NCBI GenBank assembly: GCA_029215795.1
Contig: JARDYH010000007.1
Span: forward strand, 62,178,763 to 62,242,762
DNA from: Anniella stebbinsi
Taxonomy: Eukaryota > Chordata > Lepidosauria > Squamata > Anniellidae
Length of the DNA stretch: 64,000 bases
Reading direction: 5' to 3'
Part shown: positions 34,370 to 45,540 of the stretch, piece after piece
How positions within the stretch are numbered: the first letter of the stretch is position 1
How the letters are laid out: the number at the start of each line of letters is the position of its first letter
Program-made: the position numbers and the translations under genes
The notes under the pieces: model-generated
Seen by the model: only the letters and a program-made list of their open reading frames with translations
What the model was told of the DNA's origin: nothing
Databases searched by the model: none

Positions 34370-35160
34370 CAATTTCAGCATAGAAAATAAAATTAACAGC
34401 ATTTACAACAGCATTTAATTTGACATTGAAAGAAACATAGTTGAAAGTCACATTATTATGAACATACATCTCATAACAATATCTAATTACTAACAGCAAT
34501 GTAAAAGAAAAATCAGCAAAGAAAATAAAATTAACAGCATTTGCAACAGCATTGCATTACACATTGAAAGAAACATACGTTACTTTGAAGTCACTGAACA
34601 TCTCAAAACAGCAATGTAAAAGCGAAATCAACATAGAAAATAAAATTCACATATTCTAAAGGGATTGTCTATAAGTAGTCTCATTTCCTAATGCAGCTTC
34701 TTCTTGATGAAAAAAGAATAAACACAGTCAGTGCTGCCTGGAGCGGGACTTGGCTTTTGCTTGAAGAATGGAATGAATGATCCAGAAAAAGGAAGCGGTT
34801 GCCTTCTGGTCTGGTCACATCACAGAGGTTCCACACGACACCGTCTTTGATCCCCTGCAGTTCTCTCTATGCTATGTTCTAAGGGAAATTTAGAGATGGA
34901 TTGTTTTAGCATAGGATGTAATAACAATATCCCACCCTCTACACATTCATTCATTCATTCATTCATTCTCAGGCCATGAAGCCTTTATGCGGATACTTTC
35001 CTGATTTGTTTATGCACTTTCCTTATTGGTTTATGCTTCGAGCAGGTCTTGACACATGATTCCTTCCTGTGACTTGCTGAAATAGAGTAAATAGAGTAAA
35101 GTTAGGGAAAACATGGCTTACACAAGTTTGGCACAGGGGTTTGGCACTGAACACTCACCT
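34370..35160. other. AT-rich 3' flank of transposase gene with imperfect duplications
   Basis: AGAAAATAAAATTAACAGCA-type units occur at about 34,382 and 34,519 and a shorter copy at 34,633. An (ATTC)n patch lies at 34,945-34,968. No ORF of interest. Confidence 0.7.
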
Positions 35161-35162
35161 CC

Positions 35163-36644
35163 CTAGGGGTTCTGCCCACGCAGAGACCAAAGCATGCCTC
35201 TTAAGGCATCTCTGACCTTTTCCCCAGCAGCCTTTTCTTGAATTTCCTCATGCCCCGTTGGCAGCGGGGCACCCAGGGTTGCCAGTTCAATTTGCCTTGC
35301 TTCGTGGAGATCCAATGCAACATCATGTCCTTGACTTTCACAAATGTTGTGTAGAATGACACAGGCAGATATCACAGAAATGACGTTTTCTTCAGCGAGT
35401 TCTATCCTGGACGACAGGCATCTCCACCGTGCTTTTAACCTTCCAAAGGCACATTCAACAACATTCCTCGCCCGTGACAGACAGTGGTTGAAATGTTGCT
35501 TTTGCTGGTCCAGGGCTCCGCCGTAAGGTTTCATCAGCCACTTCCGAATGGGGTAAGCGGAATCAGCCACCACCAGTGGAGGAATCTGCACGTCATTAAC
35601 AGTAATGGTAGGGTTCCCTGGGATGAAGACACCAGCTTCCATGGCCTCAAAGAACGCAGAGTTCCTGAAGACATGGGCATCGTGATTTCTCCCACTCCAA
35701 CCTATTTCCACATCCATGAATCGCCCACGGTGGTCCACTGTGCCTTGAAGGAGCATGGAAAAAAAGCGTTTCCGGTTTATGTAGTCAGGGCCTTGCCTAG
35801 GAGGACAGGCAATTTCAATGTGACATCCATCTGTGGCTGCAACACAATGAAAGAAGCCCAGTTTGGAAAATCCACTCATGATCTGAGAGAGAAAACATAA
35901 ATAATGGAAAATAAATCATTACTGCTTCATCGGCTGGCATGCTTGAGATACAATGATCAAGTTCCATTTGGCCACCTATATAACAGCCTAGCCCATCTTT
36001 TCCTATCCCAAATAATAAAAAACAAGACTCACCTCTGGAACATTGCCAAGGCAAACTGTTTTTCTCAGAAGCGCATGCTCCATGGCTAGGCAGACCTCCA
36101 CAACGATCATGGCTGCCGTTGTTCTACCGATCCCAAATTGCTGAGCCACCACCCGGTAACCACCAGGATTTGCTAGCCTCCATATACAGATGGCCACGCG
36201 CTTCACCATTGGAATGGCTTCCCTCATGTTCGTATTGCGACGTTCTAGAAATGGCCGAAGATGGTCTGCAATCTGGAAAAGGGTTGCTCTGGTCATCCTA
36301 AAGTTCTCTAGCCACTGCTCATCACCCCAGAGGGCTAGAACATCGTTTTCCCACCAGTCACGACTCCTGGGGAAGCACCACCATCTTCTTGGTCTCTGTT
36401 GTTTCATCAAAGGAACATATAATAAATTCTCTTGGAGCCTATCTTGTTGGAGCCTTAAAAGATATGAGTTGTTCTCTTGGAGCATTCTCATGATGATTCT
36501 TCTTCTTCTTCTTCTCCGTTGAATCGTTCTCCTTAGGCAAGTCAATGTAAAATGCATATTTGCGATCATAAGTTGAATTGCATACACGAGGGAACGAGAA
36601 ATCGAGGTAGGAGCCATCTCATCTTCTCTTCCCGTCCAGCTCAA
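35163..36644 (-). CDS. Harbinger gene C: transposase with intact DDE triad (443 aa, 2 exons)
   Basis: Predicted minus-strand exons are 36,644-36,033 and 35,882-35,163, separated by a 150-bp GT-AG intron in phase 0. Residues 43-49 are a run of seven Arg. A helix-turn-helix (YRVVAQQFGIGRTTAAMIVV) is at 163-182. The DDE_Tnp_4-type nuclease follows: ATDG with D222, VVADSAYP with D311, and VVECAFGRLKARWR with E347, a D-35-E spacing. CVILHNICE closes the fold. This matches PIF/Harbinger transposases and the domesticated host protein HARBI1. The enzyme is expected to cut and rejoin at TTA targets. Start: the first ATG, about 90 bp from the nearest right-end promoter-like block. Nothing broken is visible. 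Confidence 0.92.
35883..36032 (-). other. Intron of the transposase gene
   Basis: Donor CCAGAG|GTGAGT and acceptor TTTTCTCTCTCAG|ATC on the minus strand. Splicing joins GNVPE to IMSGFSKLG, restoring the typical Harbinger catalytic-domain start. Confidence 0.85.
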
Positions 36645-36731
36645 AATGGCGTTTCAGAAAGAGAAAAGGGGAACCAAACTTGCTTCTCTGGTGTCGCCTA
36701 GGTAAATGAACTCAAGGGTCGACGAAACTCA

Positions 36732-37115
36732 GATCACGTGCTTGTATGCATATGCGCGCGCGCGAAGGTGCGCGTAACCTGAAGGCATTTTTTTCCCCCC
36801 GCTCAGCTCTGCCCTCTCCCCCCCTCCCATCTGGTTGCCAGGTAACCCGAAATTACGTAGGCAGGCAGGTACATTCCTGTGGGTGGAGTACAGGAAGGGA
36901 GGGCTGGGAAAGGGGTTGGCTCTGATCACGTGCTTGTATGCATATGCACGCGCGCGAAGGTGCGCGTAACCTGAAGGCATTTTTTTCCCCCCGCTCAGCT
37001 CTGCCCTCTCCCCCCCTCCCATCTGGTTGCCAGGTAACCCGAAATTACGTAGGCAGGCAGGTACATTCCTGTGGGTGGAGTACAGGAAGGGAGGGCTGGG
37101 AAAGGGGTTGGCTTT
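36732..37115. repeat. 192-bp direct duplication of the right-end promoter region
   Basis: The unit GATCACGTGCTTGTATGCAT through AAAGGGGTTGGCT occurs at 36,732-36,923 and again at 36,924-37,115. The two copies differ at about one base that I can see. Read on the minus strand, each carries a block related to the left-end promoter, so the transposase gene also has a doubled upstream region. Confidence 0.92.
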
Positions 37116-37319
37116 AGGCAAAAAGCGAATTAAAATGTCTGTTTCCTCCTCCCGAAGCCCCGCATGTGAACAATTAAAACGCGCGTCGGAGAAAAGCGAT
37201 AATGCGCTTCAACGCCTCTCGCTGCCTCCCGTGCAGAGGGATGAGGCGTAAATGCGCCTCCGCGATAGTGCGCATAATACCACAAACGGGCGCAAAAGCG
37301 CATCCTTGTGGAGGGGGCC

Positions 37320-37322
37320 TTA
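37320..37322. repeat. TTA target-site duplication, right of Harbinger element
   Basis: Matches TTA at 26,119-26,121 and directly follows the GGAGGGGGCC terminus. Confidence 0.88.
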
Positions 37323-38224
37323 CACACCCTGAAATTGTGCAAACCCAGTCAGTATCTATTTGAAGTTCTCTGAAAGGCTGCATGAAGTGCTCAAACCCAT
37401 TCACTCGCTCTCTTCCTGGGAAGTACATCAGTGGGGCAGTGAACTGGCTCCAAGTTTCAGTCTGAACCTGACAGACCTCTAAAAGAGCACTCCAAGGTGC
37501 TTCACCCAATCAAAGGAGAAGCTCCTTTAGATTTCTGACTGGTTCTGGCTAAAACCCAGAGCGGGTTCCCTGCCCCACTGTCATCAGAGCCCCCACTGCA
37601 GGCTCCCAGGAAGAGAGGAACCGTCGCAGTGGAATCTCCCTTTGTTCCTTGGGGCTTTGTGCGATGCACAAAGGCCGCGTCCAAAGTGGAGGCTGTCCCC
37701 AGCCAGAACTCCCCTCCTGAATGACAAACAGCCCCCAGAACGTTCTCTGCTCCTTTTCTCCATATAAATGAGAGTCTGACTGCCAGGCAATAATATCTAA
37801 CTGTGCATTCACTGATGGGGCCACAGGGGCGATCGCTGGGTGGGACGAACGGCTTTTATTCTTTTGTCGCTGTAAGAATTGCCCCAGACGTATTGCAAGA
37901 GCAGCATAGGCGTGCGCAGCACATTCCATTAGGGTGCGCACCCTTAAAAGCCCCAATTGGTGCAGAGGAGAGGAAAGTGTGCTTTCTCCCCCCCCCCCCC
38001 CACTCTGATCAGGGCCTCAAGTGTGCCCGGGGGAATTACACACTTTCCAGAGGTTACAGAAAGCGCTTTCTCATCCTCCTTAAAGACCTTGATTTGAACA
38101 GTGGGGGGACGCATGGGAAAGTGGAGGCAGCCCCAGAGACATCAGGGTGTGCCTGGGCACACCAGGCACACCCTGTGCGCACGCCTATGAAGAGCAGGAG
38201 GAGGGGAGGGAGTGCCACTGTGAA
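37323..38224. other. No gene recognised; fold-back repeat fragment
   Basis: Positions 37,525-37,600 contain one arm of the fold-back repeat seen at 15,838-16,030. A C run lies at 37,989-38,001. No exon supported. Confidence 0.45.
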
Positions 38225-38425
38225 ATGCCATAGGAGCAGAGAGGGAAGTGCCTTATATACAGTCAGACCCTCAGTCTGTCTAGCCAATATTGCCAACACT
38301 AACTGGCAGCAGCAGCGGCTCTCCAGGGTTTCTGAAAGGTATTTTTCCTGCCCTACCTGGAGATGCTGGGGATTGAACCTGGGACCTTCTGTGTGCATAG
38401 CAGGGCCTCTCCTGCTGAGCCCAAC
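38225..38425 (-). mobile_element. tRNA-derived SINE
   Basis: Minus-strand copy. The head is near 38,420 (GCTCAGCAGGAGAGGCCC), then CACAGAAGGTCCCAGGTTCA, and the body with GGAGAGCCGCTGCTGCTGCC and TAGACAGACTGAGGGTCTGA follows leftwards. Confidence 0.78.
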
Positions 38426-38429
38426 CCAA

Positions 38430-40215
38430 ATATTGTTCATTCACACTATGCCTGGAAGGACAGTATTTCCGAGGCTCTGAGATACTGAATACTGATTCAG
38501 AATTCTGATGTTCTAAAATTCTGCAAAGCTCCCTTCTCTTCCTTTTCTCTCAGAAAAAAAATGCCTTCTAAAAGTTTTTGGCTCAGCTCTAATAACTCTG
38601 TCATAAACAAGAAATGATTGCATGGCTTAAAAGGAAAGAATGAAAGAAAAAAAAACTCTGGGAAAGACCCAAAGTTCTCTGTTCGCCACTCTTCCTGAGA
38701 AACCCCAAAGAGTTCTGCTTTAGTTATGTGCCTTGCCTTCTTTTCTCCACCGGCCAGCCCACAAACGGGATCCGGTGCATCTGAAAGACGACTTTTGCTT
38801 CCCTCCCCTTGGAAAATGGGCTGAAAGGAAATTATTCAGCATGTGATGGGGACTTCTGAGCGAAGGTTTCCCCCAAAATGAATCACTTCAGGTCCCTTGG
38901 CTATAAAGGTGTGTTCTTTATTAGTATCAATTTTATAGCCTGCCTGTTTCCTCTTTCAAGGAACCCAAGGTGGCAGAGAACCCAGATCTCCTGGGTCCCA
39001 GTCCAAATCTCTAACCGCTACTCACCACTGGATTGCTGGGTTTTTGTATGTCCCCTGTGGTGCTACTAATATGGAATGTCATTTCAGCAAAACTGTGGTC
39101 TTTCTTCTTCTTAATAATAATATATTTATTTATTTGTTGTTTATTTATTTTGTTACATTTGTATACTGCCCCATAGCCAAAGCTCTCTGGTTTGCTTACA
39201 TAAGATTAAAACAATGAAAACAATATACAAAAATTAAAACAGCAAAAACATACACTATACGCATACATTTAAAACCACTATAATAACTTTAAAAAGCTAA
39301 ATGTATGTGTTGCTTCCCACTACAAAAAGCAGATTCAAAGCAACTTAAACACACAACACAGGGATCCATGATTAATATAAACCATAATCAGCGCAATAAT
39401 GCAAATAAAAACAAATACCATAAAAAACATAATTTAAAAACAATACAATATGAAAAGTGTTCATCCAAAAATATACAAAATCTCCAAATAAATGATAAAT
39501 GACACATTTTCTTCGTTCATTGTGTTTTTTAAAACAAAAACAACAAACCATTCAACTCAGAAAGTGTTTCATTTACCGAATGGCAAAGAAGATGCATACA
39601 TCAAGAAAACGAAGTGTGGCTGTCATACAGTGTGTTCTGACAGCTGGCAATTGATTGATTTATTGATTTGATTTGATTTGATTTATATCCCAACTTTCTA
39701 CGCAAAAATTAGACTCAAGGCAACTTACAAAAACAATTCAAAACAGAGTAAAACAAACACATGAAATTATAATCAAAACATAACAATCACAGAATAAAAA
39801 CAGCCAGCACCCACCCCACAGAACCGCTTGCAGGCCAAAAGCCTCCTTGAATAAAGGTGCTGACCCTAACCCCAAAATGGACTCAGCACCTTGGATAGCT
39901 CCTGTAGAGTTCTGGCTGGTTCTGACTGAAACCTGGAATGGATTCACAGCTCCACTGAAATCCACTGACTTAGAATTCATGTCCCTGGCCATTTTTCCAT
40001 TTGTAGCTGGCAGGGATGTCTCCCTTAGAATGCTTAGAAGCTAGTTTAGAGGTTTATTAACCAAGGAACTGGGACCAGAGCCACAGAGATTTGTCTCGAT
40101 CACCGTCTGAACTGCTGCAAGGTAATCTCCCTAATAGAAGTGGAAAAGAAGGGGGAAAAGAACGGACTTCGTAAAATAATTCCAACTCACTCATCTTGAT
40201 CAAGAGCTACTCTGC
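38430..40215. other. No gene recognised; AT-rich old repeats
   Basis: Positions 38,910-39,030 and 39,640-39,730 resemble the tail of an old 'tttatatcccaactttct' type repeat also seen near 2,500 and 63,200. Positions 39,880-39,970 hold a fold-back arm. No exon supported. Confidence 0.45.
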
Positions 40216-40219
40216 TCAC

Positions 40220-40770
40220 AGTTAAGCAAACAATTTCTTGTTTCTGTGGACATAACCCATGGCAGTGTTGTGTATCAGTTAAGGGATCAGCCGGAGAGAA
40301 GGGACAGCTGAGCCTGGAAGTGTTGGGGGCATGGCACTTCATGGAAGCAGGCAGGGACTGGCTGAAATCCAATGCAGCTGATAGCATTTGCTAATTAGTC
40401 CACTCCCCATTAAAGTCTGGCCAGCGCTTAGCCAGATTGCTGGAAGCAACGTTCGTATCTGGTGCCTTTGCTCTGTTCTTCTCAGCTTTGTGTCGTGCCT
40501 AGACTTGTTCTGACCCTTGGACTGTATCCTGACCATTCTTCTGTGTTTCCCTGTAACCTTGTTCTTCCCTGGACATATCTTGACCCTTTGGACCGGACTT
40601 CTGACTACGCTTCAACGCTTTGTGATTCCAAAATTGTTCAACTCAGCTTCGCATTACAACCTCGGCTTTTACCTATGGACTGTTTCAACGGACTCTGCTA
40701 TCTACATTCTTCAGTGACTCTTGATTTATAACAGGTAGATTTAATTTGTCAGACCTTTGTGAGGGGGGAG
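40220..40770 (+). mobile_element. Possible LTR-retrotransposon LTR fragment
   Basis: A CT-rich series of 'ttctgacccttggac' and 'ccctggacatatcttgaccc' style phrases is typical of Gypsy-type LTRs in reptiles, and a purine tract GAGGGGGGAG follows at 40,762-40,771. No gag/pol frame or second LTR was found, so this is tentative. Confidence 0.3.
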
Positions 40771-43542
40771 TGATGGGAGTGATGAGAGATGGTTCCAAAA
40801 CCAGGGACTGTGGCATCAACAGAATGGTGAATAAATTGTGGGCCTGTTGTACACAATTAGGGTAGCATCCAGATGAAGTTTGACACTTTTAAGGCCCATT
40901 GATTTCAGTGAGAGCTCAGCATTTGGTTAAATCTCTTCTGTTGAAATAAAGGGGGAATGAAAATGCTTAGCTTTGACCAAGGTGTGCCTTCGGTTTAAGG
41001 TTTAAGGACATTAAATGTGCATTTCTTGTGCATGTCAAAACACAGTGGGCCTCCTGCTTGCACTTTGCCATAGCTGCCCTGCAGTTTCCCAGCAATACAA
41101 TTGCAATATTCCCCCCACTTCCCTTCCCAGCTGTTAGCATATCCATTGCTATTGTATGAAATACAATTGGGTGAGAGTCAAGGCTGGATATTGACCAGGA
41201 TCCAAAGAACAAAGCCGTGCAAGGAAATCCATGCACCCACTGCGACGAACTGTGGCATCAACGAAAGGGTGAAAAAACTCTGGGCCACAATTGAGGCAAT
41301 TTTGAAAACCAAAATACCCATTTAGGGCAATTCTATAAATCAGAGGAGTTTCAAATGCAATTTGGGATGGGATGAGATACACACAAAGTTCCTTTTTGTT
41401 CTCATCCTTTGGGTGAGATTTCCATTTTCTGAAGGAACTGTTCTTGCCTCTAATAGTGTCTTTCTTTCTGGTTATTAACCACACTGGCAACATGAAAGAG
41501 GCATAGAAACATGGATTATATGTGTTGGAATAAGCAACCGCCATGAGTTCAAATCCACCGTATGGTATGGAGGCGAAAGTAACCGGTTGTACAGAGGGGA
41601 GAGTAACTGGTTGAAAAACAACAAAATGGTTAATGCTGGTTTTGGTTTCACTTTTCCCTACTTGCTTTCTTTGCCTGTTTTGAATGTAACAAGGAGATGC
41701 TTGCTCATTATTAGGTGAAGCTCCTGTTTAAAGCCTGCAGTTGTCTTCTGCCTCAGACGTGATCAGACAACAGGACCCAATAGTGGTATTGCATTTGTGA
41801 GGCCTTCCCCACCCGTCAGAGGATGGCCATATTGATTAATTGGCCATATTGATTAATATATCTTCTTTTTAAGGTGCGTATAAACATTTTTTCCTCGAAA
41901 CACCAGAACAGCTCTGTTGAGATAAGACACTTGGCTGCCGGGCTTCTACCTGGGTCCGGTTATCAAGGAATGGTATAATTTCTTGGTTTGATGACCTGCT
42001 TCTCAAGAACCACTTCCTTTCACCAACAGTGAGTTTCAAGGTTGGCCAATATAAACAGAAGTTACTCAAGTGAGCAGGAAGTCAAATGGCTGTTCACACT
42101 AATGACTGTGTGTGCCCATCCATTTACATTTTATAGAACGCCACAGTGTTGATTCATTTCCTCTTCTCTGAACTGTAGGAGACTCGGGAAGACTTTGCAG
42201 AGTAAATTTCCTCAGGAAGAAGCACTCATCAGAGATTCCTGGCAGCTTCCGATTAATCTCTTCATCTGGAACTGGACTGGTCATGCAGGCTTGCCTGGTT
42301 TGTCTGGTGATTTGTTTGTGGTCTGTATTTATTTACACCCTGCTTTTCAGCTGTTTATATTCAGCTAACAATCTGGTTAGAAAGCCTTCATAAAGCACCA
42401 ATATTTCCCCTCACCCCAAATCAATAAAATCTCACAGCGGGAACACGGATAATGCTAGCATGCAAAAACAGCAATAGTAAACCAGTCAAAATTAGGGTGG
42501 CCGTGTGTTCCACTGTACAGAAGATTGGTCCTCCAATTGAAGGCATCCTCTGGTTCAGGGATGGGCAATTTGGGACCTTCCACATGATTTGTTGCTGTTG
42601 TGGTGGCTGTTATTGTGCCATCGATACACATGGGGCTGTACAGGATAAAACAAAAAAACAGCAACTCCCTGCCGCAGAGGCGTACAATCTGATAAATGCA
42701 CAATCAATCAAACAAGAAGGGCTCTACTGGAGAAAGCTGATGGAAGTTGTAGTCCAAAATTATCTGTGCCTCTCAGCCTTGTTCTAGTTGAAGGATTGTC
42801 CTGTTTAAATCCACTTTCGATAAAGAACCTTCTTTCTTTTTGTTAACTAAACTACCCAGAGAACTTTGGCCATTGAGTGGCCTATAAATATTGTACATAA
42901 ATCAGAAGTGGAAGAAGCATCCATCCATCCGCAGGTAGGAGCACCTGGGCAACAGAGTGAGCAGGTCCCCTGATCACCCAGTCACAGTCTTTCCACAATG
43001 GTGAGATGTGTTGTATTTCTATTTAAAACCTAGTAACTGCTTCCAAATTTGCATCTCTTCATATATATATTAGCAAATCGTATTTTGCTGTCATCACCCT
43101 TAGAGGCAGAGCAAGCAGGTGAATGAAACATGGGGCGGATTCACCGCCTTGCTGACATCAGAACCACCATCCTCCATTGAATGTAGGGGTCACCACTAAA
43201 AAGGCTCCATCTCGCCTGCCTGCTGTGCCTCTAAGGATGATGGGGTGAAAAGAGTTAGGGTCTCTGAAAGGTGTGCACAAAGCAACCTTCCACAACCCCT
43301 GCCCTCCAGGGGCGTCGAGCGACAATGGCGATCAATCCCAGCCAGCCTCAATCCCATTGGGCAGGAATGATGGGAGTTGTAGTCCAAAACATTTGGAGGG
43401 GCCGTGTTGGAGAAGGCTGCCTTCAGCTATCTTGGCCCGAGGCTGAGAGGGGCTTCAAAGGTGTCCCCATTTCCCAGGAAGAGTTCCAATGTTCTGGACT
43501 CGACCCTGCTGGCAAATAGGTATCTCATGTTTTTGTATCGCA
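40771..43542. other. No gene recognised
   Basis: Contains copies of the dispersed 'actacaactccca' type repeat (42,555-42,760 and 43,360-43,400) and otherwise nothing I can name. Confidence 0.4.
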
Positions 43543-43566
43543 GTGTGTGTGTGTGTGTGTGTGTGT
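43543..43566. repeat. (GT)n microsatellite
   Basis: Twelve uninterrupted GT units. Confidence 0.95.
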
Positions 43567-44399
43567 TTCTAGAGGCACCAGGTTTGAGAAGGCTGAGCAG
43601 GGGTGTTTTCTGCCCCTCCCCTCCCCCCCACCCCAATGCCCCTTTGTTCCATATCAATGACCAAGCATTTACCAATACCAGAACGGAAAGAGACTTCCTC
43701 ACTTTGTATAATGCAACAGAATGACTCTTCAATTTCATGTAAATGCAAATTGTTTCAGGACTTGGTGGTACATGTTCAGCAGCTGCTGTGACTAAGCAAT
43801 AGCCGGACATGTGAAGTGAACTGTGGCACGCGGGGAAAACGAAAGTCTAGAGAGAGGGTAGCAATCCTCTTTTCCCCTGCTTCCCTCCCTCCCCACCCCA
43901 TATCTGAGGGTGCAGCTGAGTCCAAAACTATGCTCAGGACTTGCATGAATCCAATCCTGCTCTTTTCCTGGAGAGCTCACTGGCCTTGAGCAGACGGTGC
44001 TGTTTTATACACAGGAGAAAACAGATGGTTTGATCATTACAACCTCAGGAATCAAATCAACTCCTTCCCCCCCCCCCCCGATCTTACTGGGCTTTGCTTT
44101 TTGGTCAGTGCAGCACACAAACAGCAGAGGAGGGAAACCGCTCCGTTTTACGAGATGGTCTGTGCATCGCTTTCTGGTGCTAGCGAAACCCCTGGAAAAG
44201 TCTCAAGTTTAGTGGGTTTGCAACGGTGGCGGGTGTGATCAAGTAGGAATGTTCCGGACCTTGTCTCCCACACACAAACACATTGGCTACCTGCTCCCAT
44301 TCTCAGCATGTTTGGGCCAAGAGGCAGGATTTGGGGAAAAGACAAAAAGAAAAAAACTAAAATGAGTAAATAACCCCAATGCCTTCAAACACACAGTAG

Positions 44400-45540
44400 C
44401 TGGGTTCACACAACACAACAAGTCAGAGTATGGGTTGAGTATGGATGGTGGTTGAAGTATGGATTGTTGTGCTCTGTGAACCCAGCCACACTAACAAACA
44501 GTTTGCTGTTGGTTTGTGAACTGTGGATTGTTCGTGGTTAACAAACTATGATTTTTTAGTATGGCTCAGTTCACACACAACAACGACCCATGATTCAACA
44601 ACAACCCACAGTTCAACAACAACCCACACTCAAACCGTATTCAACCTGTACTCTGGCTTGTCATGTTGCATTCACCAAGAAGTTTTTCTCCCTCTCCCTG
44701 GGGGTCATGTAAAGAAAACGATCTGCAGCTAATTCCAGAGGGATAAAAGGACATCCTTGTCCAAACAACAGAGAATTCATTTGTGGTATTTGGCTCCACA
44801 AGAAGAGCCAACTCCCTTTTCTGGCTTTAACAGAGGATTAGACAAAGAGGAAGAGGAGGGTTCTATCTATGGCTATTAGTCAAGTTGGGGATATGGAACC
44901 ATCATGTTAAGACAAGCAAACAATGGGAGAACAATATCACCTTGACAATGGGTTGTTGTTAAACTGTGTATTGATGTTGAATCATGGATTATTGTGTGGT
45001 GTGAACCCAGCTGCATTTAACCATAGCCCGGCCTTGCCCATGCTGGTGCCTCCACACACATTGGACTACAACATCCATCCATCATAGCCAGCAGGCTGGG
45101 GTTGATAGGTATGGCAGTCCAGTACATCTGGAAGGTGCCACATGGGCAAAGCTGCCATAGGCCGTTACAATGAAATGGTGGCACTGGCCAGAAATGGCAG
45201 CGAAGGTTACTAATCACAGTGACTGAATTCATGCACTACAACCAGCCACACTCAAGGCTGAGTATGGGTTGAACTGTGGGTTGTTGTGTTGTGTGAACCC
45301 AGCCATGCTGTTAACCACAAATGACCCACAGTTTACAATCCAACAACAAACCATAGGTTCTCTTCATGGGTTGTTCATGGTTAACAACCGTCATTTGTTA
45401 GAGCAGCTGAGTTAACACAACACCCCATGGTTCAGCAACAACCCACAGTTTAACAACAACTCACACCTCTACAACAACCCATGCTCAACCCATACGCAAC
45501 CTTGAGTATGGGTTGTGTCGTGTTGTGTGAACACAGCCAC
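44400..45540. repeat. Cluster of 'GGGTTCACACAACAC' palindromic repeats
   Basis: Three broken fold-back units (44,400-44,680; 44,940-45,015; 45,230-45,540) are built on GGGTTCACACAACAC and its inverse GTGTTGTGTGAACCC, with ACAACAACCCACAG-type filling. Single ends also occur near 13,155, 26,085 and 50,445. A hAT-like MITE family is a reasonable guess, but no target duplication was established. Confidence 0.6.
44750..44900 (+). mobile_element. LINE-like 3'-end repeat fragment
   Basis: A diverged copy of the 24-kb repeat (GGATAAAAGGACATCCTTGT and CTATGGCTATTAGTCAAG), interrupting the 44.4-45.5 kb cluster. Confidence 0.5.

Larger units (their letters stand above)
26122..37319 (+). mobile_element. 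Complete three-gene PIF/Harbinger DNA transposon, 11.2 kb
   Basis: The termini are imperfect inverted repeats (GGCCTCCTCCACACGGGGCG on the left; GGCCCCCTCCACAAGGATGC inverted from the right) inside TTA duplications, as known for PIF/Harbinger. Subterminal regions on both sides are rich in ATGCGCATTAT-like motifs and share a promoter-like block (GCCTTCAGGTTACGCGCA on the right, GCCCTCAGGTTATGCGCA on the left). Inside are gene A (Myb-like, plus), gene B (Myb-like, minus) and gene C (transposase, minus); all can be spliced into open frames. Dense undecayed CpG and exact TSDs suggest recent insertion. The length is well above what I recall for animal Harbingers, partly through tandem duplications. 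Only a strand-neutral element is meant; plus is assigned by gene A. Confidence 0.92.
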
